The notes beneath the pieces were generated by a model, which saw nothing but the letters and a program-made list of their open reading frames with translations, did no database searches and was not told the origin of the DNA. A program made the translations under genes and the position numbers. A stretch of DNA of 64,000 bases from Edaphochlamys debaryana (taxonomy: Eukaryota; Chlorophyta; Chlorophyceae; Chlamydomonadales): contig JAEHOE010000032.1 of the NCBI GenBank assembly GCA_016858145.1, forward strand, positions 434,001 to 498,000. Direction: 5' to 3'. This document shows positions 12,218 to 24,515 of the stretch, piece by piece; position 1 is the stretch's first letter, and each line of letters starts with the position of its first letter.

Positions 12218-12370
12218 CTTTTCAGGGTGTTGGGCAGAAGCGGGCCGGGGAGTGGGTGTCGAGCTGTCGCTCCAAGAGTTCTTGACGCGTATGGCAGAAG
12301 GCTCAGGAACAACTTTGTCTGTCGAAGTTAGAATGTGCATTGTGTGGACGGCGCGGAGGCGGCTGTGGTC

Positions 12371-12377
12371 TTTTATA
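12371..12377 (-). promoter_or_regulatory. TATA box of transporter copy 4
   Basis: Minus-strand TATAAAA within TTATAAAAG, about 155 bp upstream of the preferred start codon at 12217. A transcription start 25-30 bp downstream leaves a 5' UTR of about 130 nt and places the alternative ATG at 12340 at the very edge of the transcript. Confidence 0.55.
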
Positions 12378-13978
12378 AGGGCTTGGCGCATCGGGGCGAT
12401 GCTCCGAAAGTGAAGGCCGGGGCACGCTCCGACATCGCCCCGCATCAGGCCGAACCCTGAACGGCCTTCGAGCCGCGTAGGCGCTAGCTCTAATGCCCGC
12501 AGGGTAAGGTTGTGATGCTGCTGACACAGCCCTAGCCACGGGAAGCTGGCAGCACATACCGCCAAGCGGTACAGGGTTTCGTCCCTCGCGAGACGGCTCG
12601 GCCCTAGTGCTCGACATTCGTGCAGACTGTCGAGACTGCGGGTATTTGTTTGTGCGCTCGGCCGCTCAGGCCTGCAAGCGCTGGCTAAGGTCCCTCAGGG
12701 TTTTACAGCGTCCCTCGCGCCTGCCTCACCCGACCTCCCCCCTCGCGCCCCCCTGCAATTTACACACCCCGACGGTGTCCCCATTGCACTTTCGCGGCCC
12801 CCTCTTCACCCTTATGGATCCGAAAGTCCCAAAGAGCTCTGATGCGGCTCTCTTCGCCGCGCCTACAACCTACATGCCTGATAACTCCACGCTGCAAGCT
12901 CACCAAGCTGCCCAGCTGCCCTAACTGCTCAACTGGTCCGCGGCGCGCAGCCGGGGGTGCTACCCAGCCAGGGACCTGGCGTTAATCCTGCGCGCTTCTT
13001 TGCCCCAAGGGCCAAGGCTTTCTTCCTCGCCCGTGACCATTTGAGATTGGGGCAATGGGGAAGAACATGGGTTATGGTTGCATGTGCGTGTCCTCCAGTG
13101 TTGCTTCACACCGTACGGAAGCAGTCGACATTGCGCCCAGCGCGGTCAAAGCACTCCGCCGGCATGCTCTGCCACGAACGTCACCCCCAGACATACCAAC
13201 CCCTCCCTGCAAACTACTTAAGACAGAAACCGCGTAACCACAAAACCATACAAAGCGGAGTCATGTGGGACACCCACTTTGCGTGGGGGCAGTCGAACAC
13301 CCTCAAATTGAGCAGCACGCCCTCGCTCAGCCACACCGCGCCTTTGCGGCGCTGCCCGCACCTATCGCAAATGCGCGAACAGCCCATTTCAAGTGAACGT
13401 GTACGTCCTACGTTGACCCCCACGCACCGTCACCAATGTCGAAGATACGGCAACAACAGCAGTGGTCATAGCACATGCCGTCCTCCCCAAGCCTGCTCCC
13501 ACCCAACACGCCTCCTCTGACTGCCCTCTCCATAACGTGGCACCGTTGCGACCGCGGCCACAAACTCTCGTTTGTAAGATACGGTACACTGGGGCCGGAG
13601 GCGGCTACGCCCCATAGGCGGCTGCCCGCCCAGCCCTCTTCATGCATGACTCGGCCCAAGCAGCCGCTCGCCGCAGCGGGCTCCACAGCTGAAGCGCCGC
13701 CCCAGTGGCCCCACCGCTCTCACGCGGCTGCTCTGCACATCGGTCCTTCTCCTCAGTCACCAGTGGGCTGCGCCCCACCGGCTTGCTCCGCCTGCTTCCT
13801 GCCCACGGCCGCCACGCCGGCCCGTCCACCTGCTTCCCTCGCCGTAAACTGAGTGCATCACTCTCGGGTCCTCCCTCCTGCTCGTGCTCCCCCTGCTCGC
13901 CCTCCACCGAAGGCGCCGCCGCCGCTCCCGCGCCACATCAGCTCCGCCGCCGCCCCAAGCTCCGCTTCGTAGGCCGCC
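12378..13978. other. Intergenic DNA upstream of copy 4
   Basis: About 1.6 kb between the copy 4 promoter and the 3' end of the kinase gene, both on the minus strand. I see no coding signal; the frames present lack any family motif. Confidence 0.45.
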
Positions 13979-16900
13979 TCACATGAGCCGCGACACCGAG
14001 GCGGTGCGGTTCACCATGGTGGCGGAGTTCTTGAGCGCGGCCAGCTTGGGGTTGGCAGGCGCGTGCTGTGGGGGGTTGCATCGCACCGGAGGAAGATGAG
14101 CTTCGGCAGGTGGCATTGCCGCACAGTGGTGATCACTTGATTCCCCAATCCGCCCGACCCACTTGCCAGGAGCGCCCTAACTAAGCCGAGGATAGCGCTC
14201 GGCCGTGCTTGGCGGCGCCAAAACCCTGACCCACATCGTTGCTTGGGCCCTTGATGCCCCGCCCGGAGGTCCCGGCCCGTCTGCCCACACCCAAGCCCCC
14301 CGCCGCCCCCACGGTCCCCACTCGAAGACTCACCTCGCCGGAAGGCGTGGCCGGCCGAGAGTTGGCGCCGGGGCCCAGGTGGCTGCCCACGCCGCCTTGC
14401 GGGCCGGCGGAGCGCGCCGCCGAGTCGTCGCCCACGTGCGGCAGGTGCACGTGGCGGTTGGCCTGCAGCGCCTGGTGACTAATGGCGATGGCCTTGCCGG
14501 CCGTGTACGACTTCATGCGGCTGGCCAGGGCCCCCACGCCCAGGTCGTCGTCGTCCATGCCGCCCGCGGCCGCAATGGCGCGGCTGGCGCCCACCTTGCC
14601 GCCGCCAATGGCCTTGGCTGGGGCCACCACCGCCGGCAGGTGGTCCCCGGGCGGCGCGGGCCGCAGCGAGGCGGCGGCCGTGGCGGAGCCGGCGGGCCGG
14701 GCCGCCTGCGCCGCAGCGCTGGCGGTGGCGGTGACGACGTGGGTCTGGGTGCCCGAGCCGCCGGCGCCCGGGGCGGCGGAGGAGGCGGGGCGGGAGGGCG
14801 GCGGGCCGCTGCGGACGAAGGGGTGGTTCAGCATATCTAGCACCGTGGGGCGCTGGTCGGGGTCCTTCTGCAGCGCCGTGGCGATGAAGGAGCGGGCGTT
14901 CTCCGAGAGGCCGAAGGGGAAGCGGGGCACCTGCGGGCGGGGGGGATGGGGCGGGTTGCGCAGCGTGCCGTGGGTGGGCTGGAGTGTGGATGGTTCAGTT
15001 GGAAGCCCCTCGTCTTCGGCTCACTGGCCTGGGCAGCCGACGCCGACACGTCCGGTCACATGCCGACGTGCTCCCTCGGCACCCGCGAATGTTAATGGCA
15101 GCGCCGACTGCCCCCGCCCCCCTGCCGCTGTGGGTGACCCTTCCCTTCCTGCAACCCAGCCCCAGCGTCCGTCCCCTTCCCGCCCCCCGCCCATGCCCCG
15201 CACCTGGCGGCGGATGCACTCCTCCACGCCCTCCCGCTCCGGCGCCTCGAACGGCGGCCGCCCCACCAGCAGCTCGTACGCCAGCACGCCCACGGCCCAC
15301 GCGTCCACGGCCGCCGTGTAGTGCAGCCGCTCGTTCTCCTTGTTGTCAATGGGCCGGCTCTTGAACGGGCACTCCAGAACTGCACAACGCGCACGGGTAG
15401 GGCAATGATGCTCAGAACAGCGTGCCCCTCGTCCCCATCGTCACGGCTCGAGACGGTCCCAATCTGCTCAGCTCGTGGCTCCTTGCCGGCCCCGGGACCG
15501 AATCAACCAGCGCTCTGCACCCGCGGCTCACCCTCCGGCGCCATGTACTCCAGCGTCTGCGCGGGCGATGCGGTGGGGTGCGGTAACAGGAGCACTCTCA
15601 GTGCCAGACAACGACGGACACCTCCCCCATCGTGTCTGCCGACCGACCTGTTTCTGCATCCGGCCTTGACCCTGCCCCTTCCCACACGCCCACTCACCCC
15701 CGCACGCGTGACGGCCCGCTCGTCCCTCAGGTCGATGGCCAGGCCGAAGTCGCACAGTTTGAACGTCATGTTGCGAGTGAACAGGATGTTCTCGGGCTTG
15801 ATGTCGCGGTGCAGGATGCCCTGAGCGGCAGCGACATGAGATGGTCAGGCACGCTGTCCCCCCTTCCCCCCACCGAGGCCGCTGTCCCCCGTCCCGCTCT
15901 TCCGCCCGGCCCCCGAGGACGCCAGACAGACGCGCCCGACTGCTCCCTTCCCAGCGTCCGTCCCCTGAACCCCTTCGCGCCCCCTCCCTGCAGCCTCCCA
16001 CCCACACCCACACCCGCCACCCACCCTCCCACCCACCCTTCCGCCACCCTCCCACCCACCCTCCCACCCACCCTCCCATCACCCCTCCCAACACCTCCCC
16101 GCCGCCTCACCTGCTCGTGCAGGTACAGCAGCACCTTGAGGCAGGGCGCCAGAACCATCTCCACCGCCTGCCGCTCCGGCATGCGCCCGCCGTACCTGGC
16201 GGGGAGGGCGGGGGAGGGCGGGGGCGGGAGAGCGTGAGACGTGGGCCAGGCTTCGATGCGGGCTTTCCCTTTCCCTCACACGAGTGCCCTGGCCTGCTGG
16301 TCCCCTCGTTCAAGGCGCGGAACCTGTCCCTGAGCTCTGGCGAGTGTGGCCCAGCCCACCGCAAACTTGCGAAAGCTGCCCTGCGGCAAGGCAGGTCCCA
16401 CACCACTCCCCTGCGCCTTGCACGTCACGGACCTTGGGTACCCGATGGGTTGCTGCCGTGCTTCTTGCCCCAGCCCCAAGTACTTTCAGCCCCGCTTTGT
16501 CTACCCCTCCCTCTGCCCGCCGGCGGTGTGCGCTTGTGTTGGGCTGACTCCACTCCTTTGCGCTAAGCCTGCCGCCTCGGCTATTCATACCCCTCTTGGC
16601 CTATTCCCCATTTCCGCCGTGTCTCCGCGGTGCTGCCACCTTCGCCCCTCTCTTCCAGGTGCATAACGGGGTTGATCCGTTTAGGCTTCCGTGCCGTGCG
16701 CTTCGGTGCAGCGCGCTCTTCTTTGCCCCGTACGGCTGACGCCGGCAGCTACAGTCCACCTCACTATTTACCAGTGGGCCGGGCTGCGGGCTTTGGGCTG
16801 CACCTTAGAACCGGCCGGATTTCCGCCACGCCAACGCTTGCCTGGCTGATTGAAGCAGCCCTTCACACCACTCCCTTCTGACCTTACTCGCTGTCCCTGC

Positions 16901-18923
16901 AGCCCGTGTTTCACCAACGGTTAAACGCCCCCAAGGGCCAATGTTGCGCCCCCCACGTTCCCGCTGCGGCCCCCCGCCAGGCCCCAACCTCGTTCGCCCC
17001 CACCTTGCCCGTGCCATCCCCGACGTGCCCCCCTGCACTCCGCCGCACCTGTGCAGCAGCGTGAACAGGTCTCCACCGTCCGCGAACTCCTGCACCATGA
17101 CCACCTGGCTGTCCACCTGGGGCAAAAGGGGGAGCGAGGCGGGGGAGGTGGGGGTGTTTGTTGCTGAGCGGGAGGTGGGGGGAAAAAGGTGTCAAGAAGG
17201 TTGAAGGGCGGGGCAGGTTGAAGGGACCAGGGCCAAGGCAGGGCGCGGCCTCCAGGGTCTGACGCAGTCAGGCCGGGCGTCCGCGCTCGCCCAGCCAGCC
17301 CAAATCAGACTCGGCTGCCGCCCCTCACGTGTGCCCCCACTCTTGCTGCCTGCTACGCGCTGCTTGCTACGCGATGGCACTGCTACTGCTGCCGCTGCCA
17401 CCGTACCTGGAAGGCGCCGTAGAGGCCGATGACGTTGGGGTGCCCCAGCTTGCCGTGCAGCTGCACCTCTCTGCGGGGTTGGGGGCGGGGCGGAGGCGGG
17501 GCGGGAGTGGGTTGGTGAGACGGCTAAGCTGGGCATGAGGGCTCGTGCTTCCCTCGCATGAGCCCCAGGTGCCATGCCTGGGGCCACGGGGGGCCAGCGC
17601 CTGGCCCCACAGACCCAGGCCCAGGCCCAGGCCCAGGCCCAGCGGCCCCACCGGTAGATCTGGAAGCGGTTGAGCTCGCACAGCGCCGCCATGTCGTAGG
17701 CCTTGAGGCACACCAGCTCGCCGCTGCGCTTGCAGAACGCCTTGTACACGCTGCTCGCGTAGCCCTGCGGAAAGTGGCGTGCGGCGTGAGCATCTCAGTG
17801 TGGGCTGTGGGGGCTGGCCAGGACGGCTGGTGAGAGGGATGAGGCCGAAGCAGTTTGCGTCCGGGCCCCGGGACTGGTGGCTGGTGGTCAGAAACCGTGC
17901 CCGCACTGCCGTGCAGGCCACGGTGCACGCCCCACCTTGTACATCTTCTCAACGACGGCGTAGTCCCGGAGAGACCAGTCCGCGCGCTGCATGCGTGGCG
18001 GCGCCGTCGGGGACGATATGAGCACCTCGTTGCCGCGCTTGGGCACGGTCTGCCGGGGGCCGGGGACGGAGGGAGGGTTAAGTGAAAGGGCGGCAGCAGA
18101 CCGCCACACTGAACGACCCGCTCAGCACGGGCGCGCCGTGACCGACATGGCGCTCGCTCCAGACATTCGCGCTTGCACAGCTGAGGTTTTCGTCTCTCTG
18201 ATATTAACGTTGACAGCCCCGCAAGCGCCAGGAAACGGCAAACGCGGAGTGATGGGCTCACGACATGCCACATGCCAGTACCCGCGAAACCAGGGCGCTC
18301 ACCTTTGCCTTCTGTGAAAGCTCCGTGAAGGACTTGGAGTGCTGCAGTGGCGAGTTGCGGAGGCGGGACAGCTCGCTCTTGAGCGACATGGACTTGGACC
18401 GCGACGCTGGCGAGTCCAGGGCCGCAGCCGCATCGGCACGCGCCGACGATGGTCCTTCATCAGCGACAGGCGCCTTGGGCGAGTGTGGCCGGAGGGCCGT
18501 TGTGCCATTTGGTGAGACCAGGCTCTTGCTGCGCAGCGCTGGTGGGACGATGTATGGTTGAGATGATGCATCTGGTGGCGTCGTCGGAGTCACGGGCTTG
18601 GAGGTGGTGGCGCCCGAAGGCGAGGTAACCGGGGCATGTCCACTCTGGCCAGCCACCTGCGTAGCCGACCCCTGGCGCGAGGAAGACTTGCTGGACTTAT
18701 TCGAGCTCTTGTCTTTCTTGAATAGGCCCTTAAACCAGGTGCTGAGCTTGCCCTTTTGGTCGCCATGCGCATCCTCGGGGCCGGCTGCTTGCTCCTCATC
18801 GTCATACTCCTCCTCCTCAGAAGACGAGTGGAATTCATCCACGACATGCAGCGCCGGCGCCTGGCTGGCTGATTTTTGCCTGGCGAGCGGGCTCAACGCA
18901 GACGCTTGTTGCACGGCTGCCAT
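13979..18923 (-). CDS. Aurora/CALK-like serine/threonine protein kinase
   Basis: Eleven exons: 18923-18303, 18049-17936, 17764-17652, 17470-17407, 17116-17049, 16195-16111, 15820-15698, 15556-15532, 15379-15204, 14930-14334, 14065-13979; 2073 nt = 690 aa, all phases consistent. Residues 1-230 are an acidic and Ser/Lys-rich head (SSSEEEEYDDEEQ, then STWFKGLFKKDKSS). The kinase domain is about 232-495: VCLKAY (Lys266), alpha-C Glu284, HPNVIGLYGAF, HRDIKPEN (359 on), DFGLA (379 on), activation loop AVTRAGTLEYMAPE, then DAWAVGVLAYELLVG. HPNVIGLYGAF and the TR-x-GTLEYMAPE loop are Aurora/CALK-like; CALK in Chlamydomonas acts in cilium disassembly. The Gly-rich loop is reduced (KGYASSVYKA). Residues 500-690 are low-complexity. 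The family is assigned by motif, and the exact orthologue is not certain. Confidence 0.82.
15991..16100. repeat. CCCACCCACCCTC-type simple repeat in kinase intron
   Basis: A C-rich tandem tract of CCCACC and CCCTCC units in the intron between kinase exons 6 and 7. On the minus (sense) strand it reads as G-rich DNA and could fold into G-quadruplexes. It has no coding potential. Confidence 0.6.
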
Positions 18924-20282
18924 GGCGCCTCCTTGACACTGGGCCGATGTTGGCGCTCTGGTGTTGCAGGCGGAAAGGCGACCGGCGCCTTCCGCGCTCG
19001 AGTGAACACTGACTAGTTGAGCCGCTGGAGGGGCTGCAGCCCGCGTTTCTCCGGGCCCCTCTTGCTTCTTGGAGACCTAACCTACTGACAGGGAGTATGG
19101 TCCAACGAGCGAAGCGCTTGCGTTGTGCGCGACCAGGGATGGCGCTGGGGTTCGATGCTGTCAGGCTGGCCTGCAAGCGTCGCTCTCTAACGTGATGGGT
19201 ACAGCTCGACAAAATTCAGCAGTATAGTGTGTTCATAAGCATCCGGGGGCAAGCAGGCGGTAACTCTTGACATCTCTGCCAGATGGACGTCTCATCAGGC
19301 GGGGGCTTGCGAAACGTACGCATACCACGACCCAGTGCGCCACAAGCTGAAAGTAGACGTTGCAGAACCCCTTTGTAGAAGACAGAGCCGTTTTGGTGTC
19401 ACGCCGTGCATCGTGCGCTTTGTCACGTCGGCACGAATCCACCGCCGAACACCCCGCTTACCCCCACATCCGTGTGTCGGATGGCGCCTACAGGTACAGG
19501 TCACTCATCAGAACTTTTCCCTCCAACACACCCCCACCCACCCCCCAGGTGAAAAGGCATGGTCTGAGGTCTTACCCGGAACACATCAGGACCTCCCCCT
19601 CCCGCGCCAGTGCGCTCCTGCTACTCCTGGACAACCCGCGCCATTACGTCGCCCCCACCCCGCCGACCCCGCCCGCTCCCCTAGCTTCCCCCTGTCGTGG
19701 GCGTATCTGCCTGTCCGGGTTCCCCATTACTGCTAAGATAACTCCACAGGTCGACAAGGCATCTAAATCTGACCTTAGACATTAACCACATGCACCGAGG
19801 TCACGCTCATCCTAGTGCATGCCGATACCAGCAACAGCCCGCTACGCCTGCACCAGCCCCACCGCCACAACCAAGCGCCACCCCACCCCACCCCAACATC
19901 CTGCGTGGCAGTAGCTGCGAACTACGGTAGCAACCCCGCCCTTTCATGTAGAGGGCCCATACGCTTGCGGAGACGGAGTCCACTGCCTGTGCGGCAGCGA
20001 GTGTTGCGGCTTGGGCGGTGAAGCGGCAAGCCTCCTGCAAGAAAAAGACTGGAACCTTCCACCGGAGCGAGTGCTGCGGGGTCCAGCGCTGAAGCGGGCC
20101 GGCCGCAGTCCACGGCAGCACGACTCGGGTCCATGCCTTTCAAGACGCCCCTCACGGGTGCCCCCTATGCATTGCGCGCAGCGTTGCCCTGGGGGCCCTG
20201 CCGCCCCTGCACCACAGCCCGTACCCGCGGCCTGACGCCAGCAGAGCACGGGGGCCCGGTGGCATGCAAAGCGCCCCTGCCG
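18924..20282. other. Intergenic DNA between kinase promoter and MCM9 3' end
   Basis: About 1.36 kb. It must contain the kinase promoter near 18924-19200. No clear TATA box, RNA gene or assembled exon seen. Confidence 0.45.
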
Positions 20283-23200
20283 TCACGGCGGCCCCTGCGG
20301 CCCCTCCAGCAGGGCGGGCAGCAGGTCCGTGAGGCCCAGGCCCCCCAGCACGATGCGCGTCTGCGTGTCCAGCTCGTCATCCGGGTCGGCGGGGAAGCTG
20401 GCGGGCAGGGGGCGGGTAGGCGGGTAACGGCAAGCGGGGCGGGCAAGGGGTGGGCTTGACGGATGCCCTCTGACCCGCTGACGCGGACCCCCAGCCCTGG
20501 AGCCCTTGCCCAACGCCAAGCTCACTGCTCCTCTGCCGTTTGACGTCCTCCCTACGGCCGTGGCCCCCTACACCAGCCCCGCCCCGCCCCCACGCCCCAG
20601 CGCACCGCGCGCACGTGACGCAGTCGCTCCCGGGCACGTGCAGCAGCTGCTGCGCTGCGTCCGCCAGCACCACCGCCACCACCGCGTCTCGCAGCCGCAC
20701 GGCGGGGCCGCCCGTGAGCCGCGCGTGCGCCTGCGCGGTGCGGATGAGGCTCTCCAGCGCGCGGATGGTGGAGCGCGCGGCGGTGCGCTCGCCGGCCGCC
20801 CGCATGGCGCCGTAGTAGGCCACAAGCACGCGCTCGGCCTTTGGGTGTGAGGGGGCAGGAGGGGCGGGGAGGGGAGGTGGGAACGGAAGGGAGAAGGGGA
20901 AGACGAGGAGGGCTTTAGGGGAGGGGAGTGCTGTAGAAGGCCGCCAGCACGCACTCGGCCTTTGGGTGCAAGGAGGGGGGGGAGGGGAGGTGGTAAGACG
21001 AGGGCAGGTGGAGGTGTCGGTGGAGGATGGAGGCGTGGTGTGTTGGACAGGGTTCCTAGCCGTGGTCGATCCCGACCCCAATCGGCAAAGCCCCGCCGCC
21101 GCTCTAGGGTGTCCCTCGTTTCCGCAAGGCCGCGTTCGTGAGCCACCGCCTCCTGTGGCTGTCCAACCAAACCCCCGACACCTCGCACTGACACGTACCT
21201 CTGGCGTCATGACGGGCGGGGGCCGGGACTTGACCCACCCCAGGTACGCCCGAATGACCTCTGCGGTCCACGCACTCCCTCCTGGCCCCGCGCCATCCCT
21301 ACCGCCGCTGCTGCCGGCTCCGCCCTCGCTGCTGCCCCCGCTGCTGCTGCCAACCGCACCGCCGCTGCTGGCACCGCCACAGCTGCTGTGCCCACTGCTA
21401 CCACCTTGGCCCCACTCCGGCTGGGGTCCCTGGCTGTGGGGCGTGGGCAGCGTCGGTCGGGCCCAGGTGGCCTGGGAGCCTTGGCCCTGTGTGCCGCGGC
21501 CCGCGCCCCGGCCCTTCCCAGCACCCCCCGAGCTGCACCCAGCCCCCGAAGCGCCAGCCAGCCGCCATGCCACCTTCTGAGCTATGGTGAGTTGGCTCTC
21601 GTCGTCCTCTTCGCCTGCGCCACCGCATCCCGGCCCCGCGCCGGCTGCTGCAAGGGCCCCTGACGGCGCGGGGCCGAGGCGGGGCTCCTGAGGCAGGGGC
21701 GCACCCAGGTCCGAGGGCGAGGGCAGGGCTAGGAGCGAGCCGGGCGAGGGAAGCAGCGGTGTGGGCCCCGCCCCGGAGCCGGCAGAAGGTGCCTCTCCGG
21801 CTGCGGCAGCTGCCTCCTCCCCAGCGCCCTTGCGTGACAGCACGTGTCCTGCCACCACCCTGACAAGAGGCACAAGCACAAGTCGAGGGGGAACGGAGGC
21901 GTGACCCAGACAGGTTTTATACCAACGTGGCACGCAGCTTGCCTGCCTCTTGTGCCCCTACCGCCAGCCTCTGCACGCACAGCCTGAGGTAGCCTGAGAT
22001 CCGTCGGCCCGTGCTGACTTCACGCCCACTTCCTCGCACCCTTCAACCAACGTGACGCGCTCAACCGCAAGCAATTGCATCCAGGGCCATGTACCTCGCA
22101 CACAAGGCTGCCCGGACTTCCCACGAGCACAGCTTGACGCAGCGCCCCGTGCTGGCTTCACGCCCACTCCCGCCACCCGCCCTTCCAACACACGCGCCGC
22201 CCACCTGTCCCACTCGGGGTTGCGCGGGTCGGCCAGCAGCAGCACCAGGTCGAAGCGGGACAGCAGCGGCCCCTCCAGCCCCGTGACCTCCGTGAGCGGC
22301 CGTGAGGACGACAGCGCGGCGCCCGGCCGCGGGTTGAGCGCCGCCAGCACGGCGGTGCGCGTGGGCAGGCTGGTCACCAGGCCGGCCTTGGCCACGTGCA
22401 CGGTCTGCTGCTCCATGGCCTGCGGGGGAGGGCCGGAGAGGGGCTTGGAGGCTCGGGGCTTGGAGGCTGAGGGCTTGGGGCCTTGGAGCAAGAGCTGCTG
22501 CAGTTCGCTTGCACTTGTGCTTGTAGTGAGCTTGCTATCAGGATGGTCGCCAGGATGGTGAGTGCACACGGCCCACCCCACCAGGCTCTTATTAGACAGA
22601 AATCGTCACCACACCTCCTCCCAGCACCACGTTCCTCCACACTGGGAGCCCCTCCGACCCAAGCCCCCAGCACCTCACCTCGTGCACCACCGCACGCTCC
22701 TGCGGCCGTATGCCGTCGAACTCATCGATGCAGCACAGGCCCCCGTCCGCCAGCACCAGCGCGCCAGCCTCCAGGCTCCAGGAGTCGCCCTCCCGCACCG
22801 CGCAGGCGGTCAGGCCGGCGGCGCTGCTGCCGCGCCCCGTGGTCAGCACGGCGCGCCCCGGGCAGGCCTGGCACGCCCACTTCATCAGCTGCGACTTGCC
22901 CACCCCGGGATCCCCCACCATGAGCAGGTGCAGCTCGCCACGGAGCGCCGTACCGCCATCTGGGTCGCGCCGTCCGACTCCGCCCGCCAGTATCAGCATG
23001 ACTGCCAGCTTGGCGGGCAGCAGCCCGGCGATGTTTGGACACACGCCCGCCAGGATCTTGTTGCGGCCTAGCATGGGCCGCGAGGCGTGGGCGGCCCAGA
23101 AGTCCTCAAACAGACACGCCAGCTGCGACGCCTCGTCGCCGAGGCCGGGGCCGGGCAGCAGCCCCGCTAGGGGCCCGGGCCCCGGAGCGTCATGGTGCTG

Positions 23201-24329
23201 CGCGGCTCCGCCCTGCGGCCCCGCCGGCCGGCTGGTGGGGGTTGCGTTGTTGGCGAGCAAGACCAGCTCCAGCGAGCAGCGCTGCCCCGGGGAGGCCGAC
23301 AGCCAGCGGGGCACCAGCACGCCCGTCACATCCACGCTGTCGCCCGGGCGCACAGAGTCCGCCAGCTCGTCCTGCGGGCCCGTGGGGGTGCGTGAAGGGC
23401 TTATCCGCGGCGTGACGGGGAAACGGCCCGGTTTGCGCACACGCACTACCGTATGTGTGCGGAAGCCGAGGCCGAGGCCGAGGCCGCCTGGGTTTCACCC
23501 TCACCTGCAGCACCACGGTGAGCGACGCGGGCGGCTCGCCCACCCCCACGCAGGCGCTGGAGGCCTGCAGCCGGACCTCCTGAAAGGCGCTGTACACGGT
23601 GCTGGCCGCGACCTTGCGGAACTTGGTCCCCGGGCACTGCTGCCCGCCTCGCAGAGTGTTGGTGCACTCCTCCGGCACCGCCACCTCGCCGCCGCTCTCC
23701 AGGCTGCCGCGCAGCGGGAAGCCCGCGCCGCAGCGGGTGCATTCGTACACCTGTACGGCCTCCCACATGCGGACCGGCCCGCTCCGTACGATGGTCCCGC
23801 TGAGGCAGAGTAGCTGGTGCAGCTGCGCGCAGCCCACGCGGGCCAGCGGGGGCCGCAGCAGGGTGGGGCGCGGGTCCAGGCCGGGAGGCAGGCCCACCAG
23901 CCGCACATGGAGACTGTCGCGAAGGGGCGGGGGTGGGGGCGGGGGCTGCTTGGCGGCCTCGGCCTCCGCCATGTCCCGCGCATGCACGGCCGCGGAGACC
24001 TCATGCTGTACTAGTAAGAGGGCCTCGTCAAGCTGCGAGAGGACCTCCAGCGGCTGCTTGTACAACGCGCGTGCTAGCTCGGGCTCGCAGTTTGCGAGCG
24101 CGATGACCGATAGCGCCACGCCAACATGGTCCTCTGGGGGCGCGGGGCTGCGGAGCACGCGCTCCAGCTCCTGGGGTCGAGGGGGTGGAGGCGTGGCCAA
24201 GGTGCGTGCGACAACCGCACACGCAGGGACATGCAGCTATCTTAGAGCTTGCGGTCGCACGTATGGGTGTCGCACCTGGGCGCAGCATTTGCGAAGCACA
24301 GGGACCGCGAGCTGCTGGATGGGGTTCAT
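20283..24329 (-). CDS. MCM9: Minichromosome maintenance helicase MCM9
   Basis: Seven exons: 24329-24276, 24170-23505, 23371-22679, 22419-22205, 21859-21199, 20838-20615 (or 20606), 20397-20283; about 875 aa. Replicative-type AAA+ helicase; MCM9 acts with MCM8 in homologous recombination and interstrand cross-link repair. Visible: zinc-finger Cys pairs (CTRC near 159; CTN...QQC near 184-195), Walker A GDPGVGKS near 392, Walker B LCCIDEFD near 455, AMEQQTVHVAKAGL, arginine finger PLLSRFDL near 525, and ADPRNPEWDR, which matches MCM9 rather than MCM2-8. The C-terminal helical part (STIRALESLIRTAQAHARL) and FPADPDDELD also fit MCM9. Exon 5 adds about 170 Gly/Ser/Pro-rich residues between the ATPase core and the helical lid. 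The start MNPIQQL in a short 18-codon exon joins in phase to ELERVLRS. Two donors at the end of exon 6 are both in phase. Confidence 0.9.
20927..20990 (-). repeat. Tandem partial copy of an MCM9 splice acceptor and exon start
   Basis: The minus-strand sequence CACCCAAAG|GCCGAG that begins MCM9 exon 6 (20838) occurs again about 120 bp upstream in the intron, followed by a diverged version of the first ~30 exon bases and a similar polypyrimidine tract. It is a direct duplication of an intron-exon boundary. Confidence 0.7.
22008..22200. repeat. Imperfect tandem duplication in MCM9 intron 4
   Basis: Segments at about 22008-22060 and 22146-22200 share CCGTGCTG(A/G)CTTCACGCCCACT and a similar following C-rich stretch. 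They lie in the intron just upstream of exon 5 on the minus strand and are non-coding. Confidence 0.5.
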
Positions 24330-24507
24330 GACAGCCACGGTGGCCTCGCGGTCGCCGACGCGCGTTACAGCGGTGATACTATGTCATGATGGAGCTGCTC
24401 CGGGCTGCAGCTGTGGCGCGCGAAGAGCGCCGCGCTGCGACAGGTTTCGCACTTTGGCTAGCCCAGGCCTGATGCGCTACAACAGCTGCGTCAAGTCCCT
24501 GTGTTGC

Positions 24508-24515
24508 TATTTATA
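24508..24515 (-). promoter_or_regulatory. TATA box of MCM9
   Basis: Minus-strand TATAAATA about 180 bp upstream of the MCM9 start codon at 24329, giving a 5' UTR of about 150 nt. It supports the short first coding exon. Confidence 0.5.

Noticed and set aside
20606..20614. Longer version of MCM9 exon 6 ending at 20606
   Set aside because: In phase and possible, adding three residues; the 20615 donor gives CVTFPADPD, closer to the family, so the longer form is kept only as an alternative.
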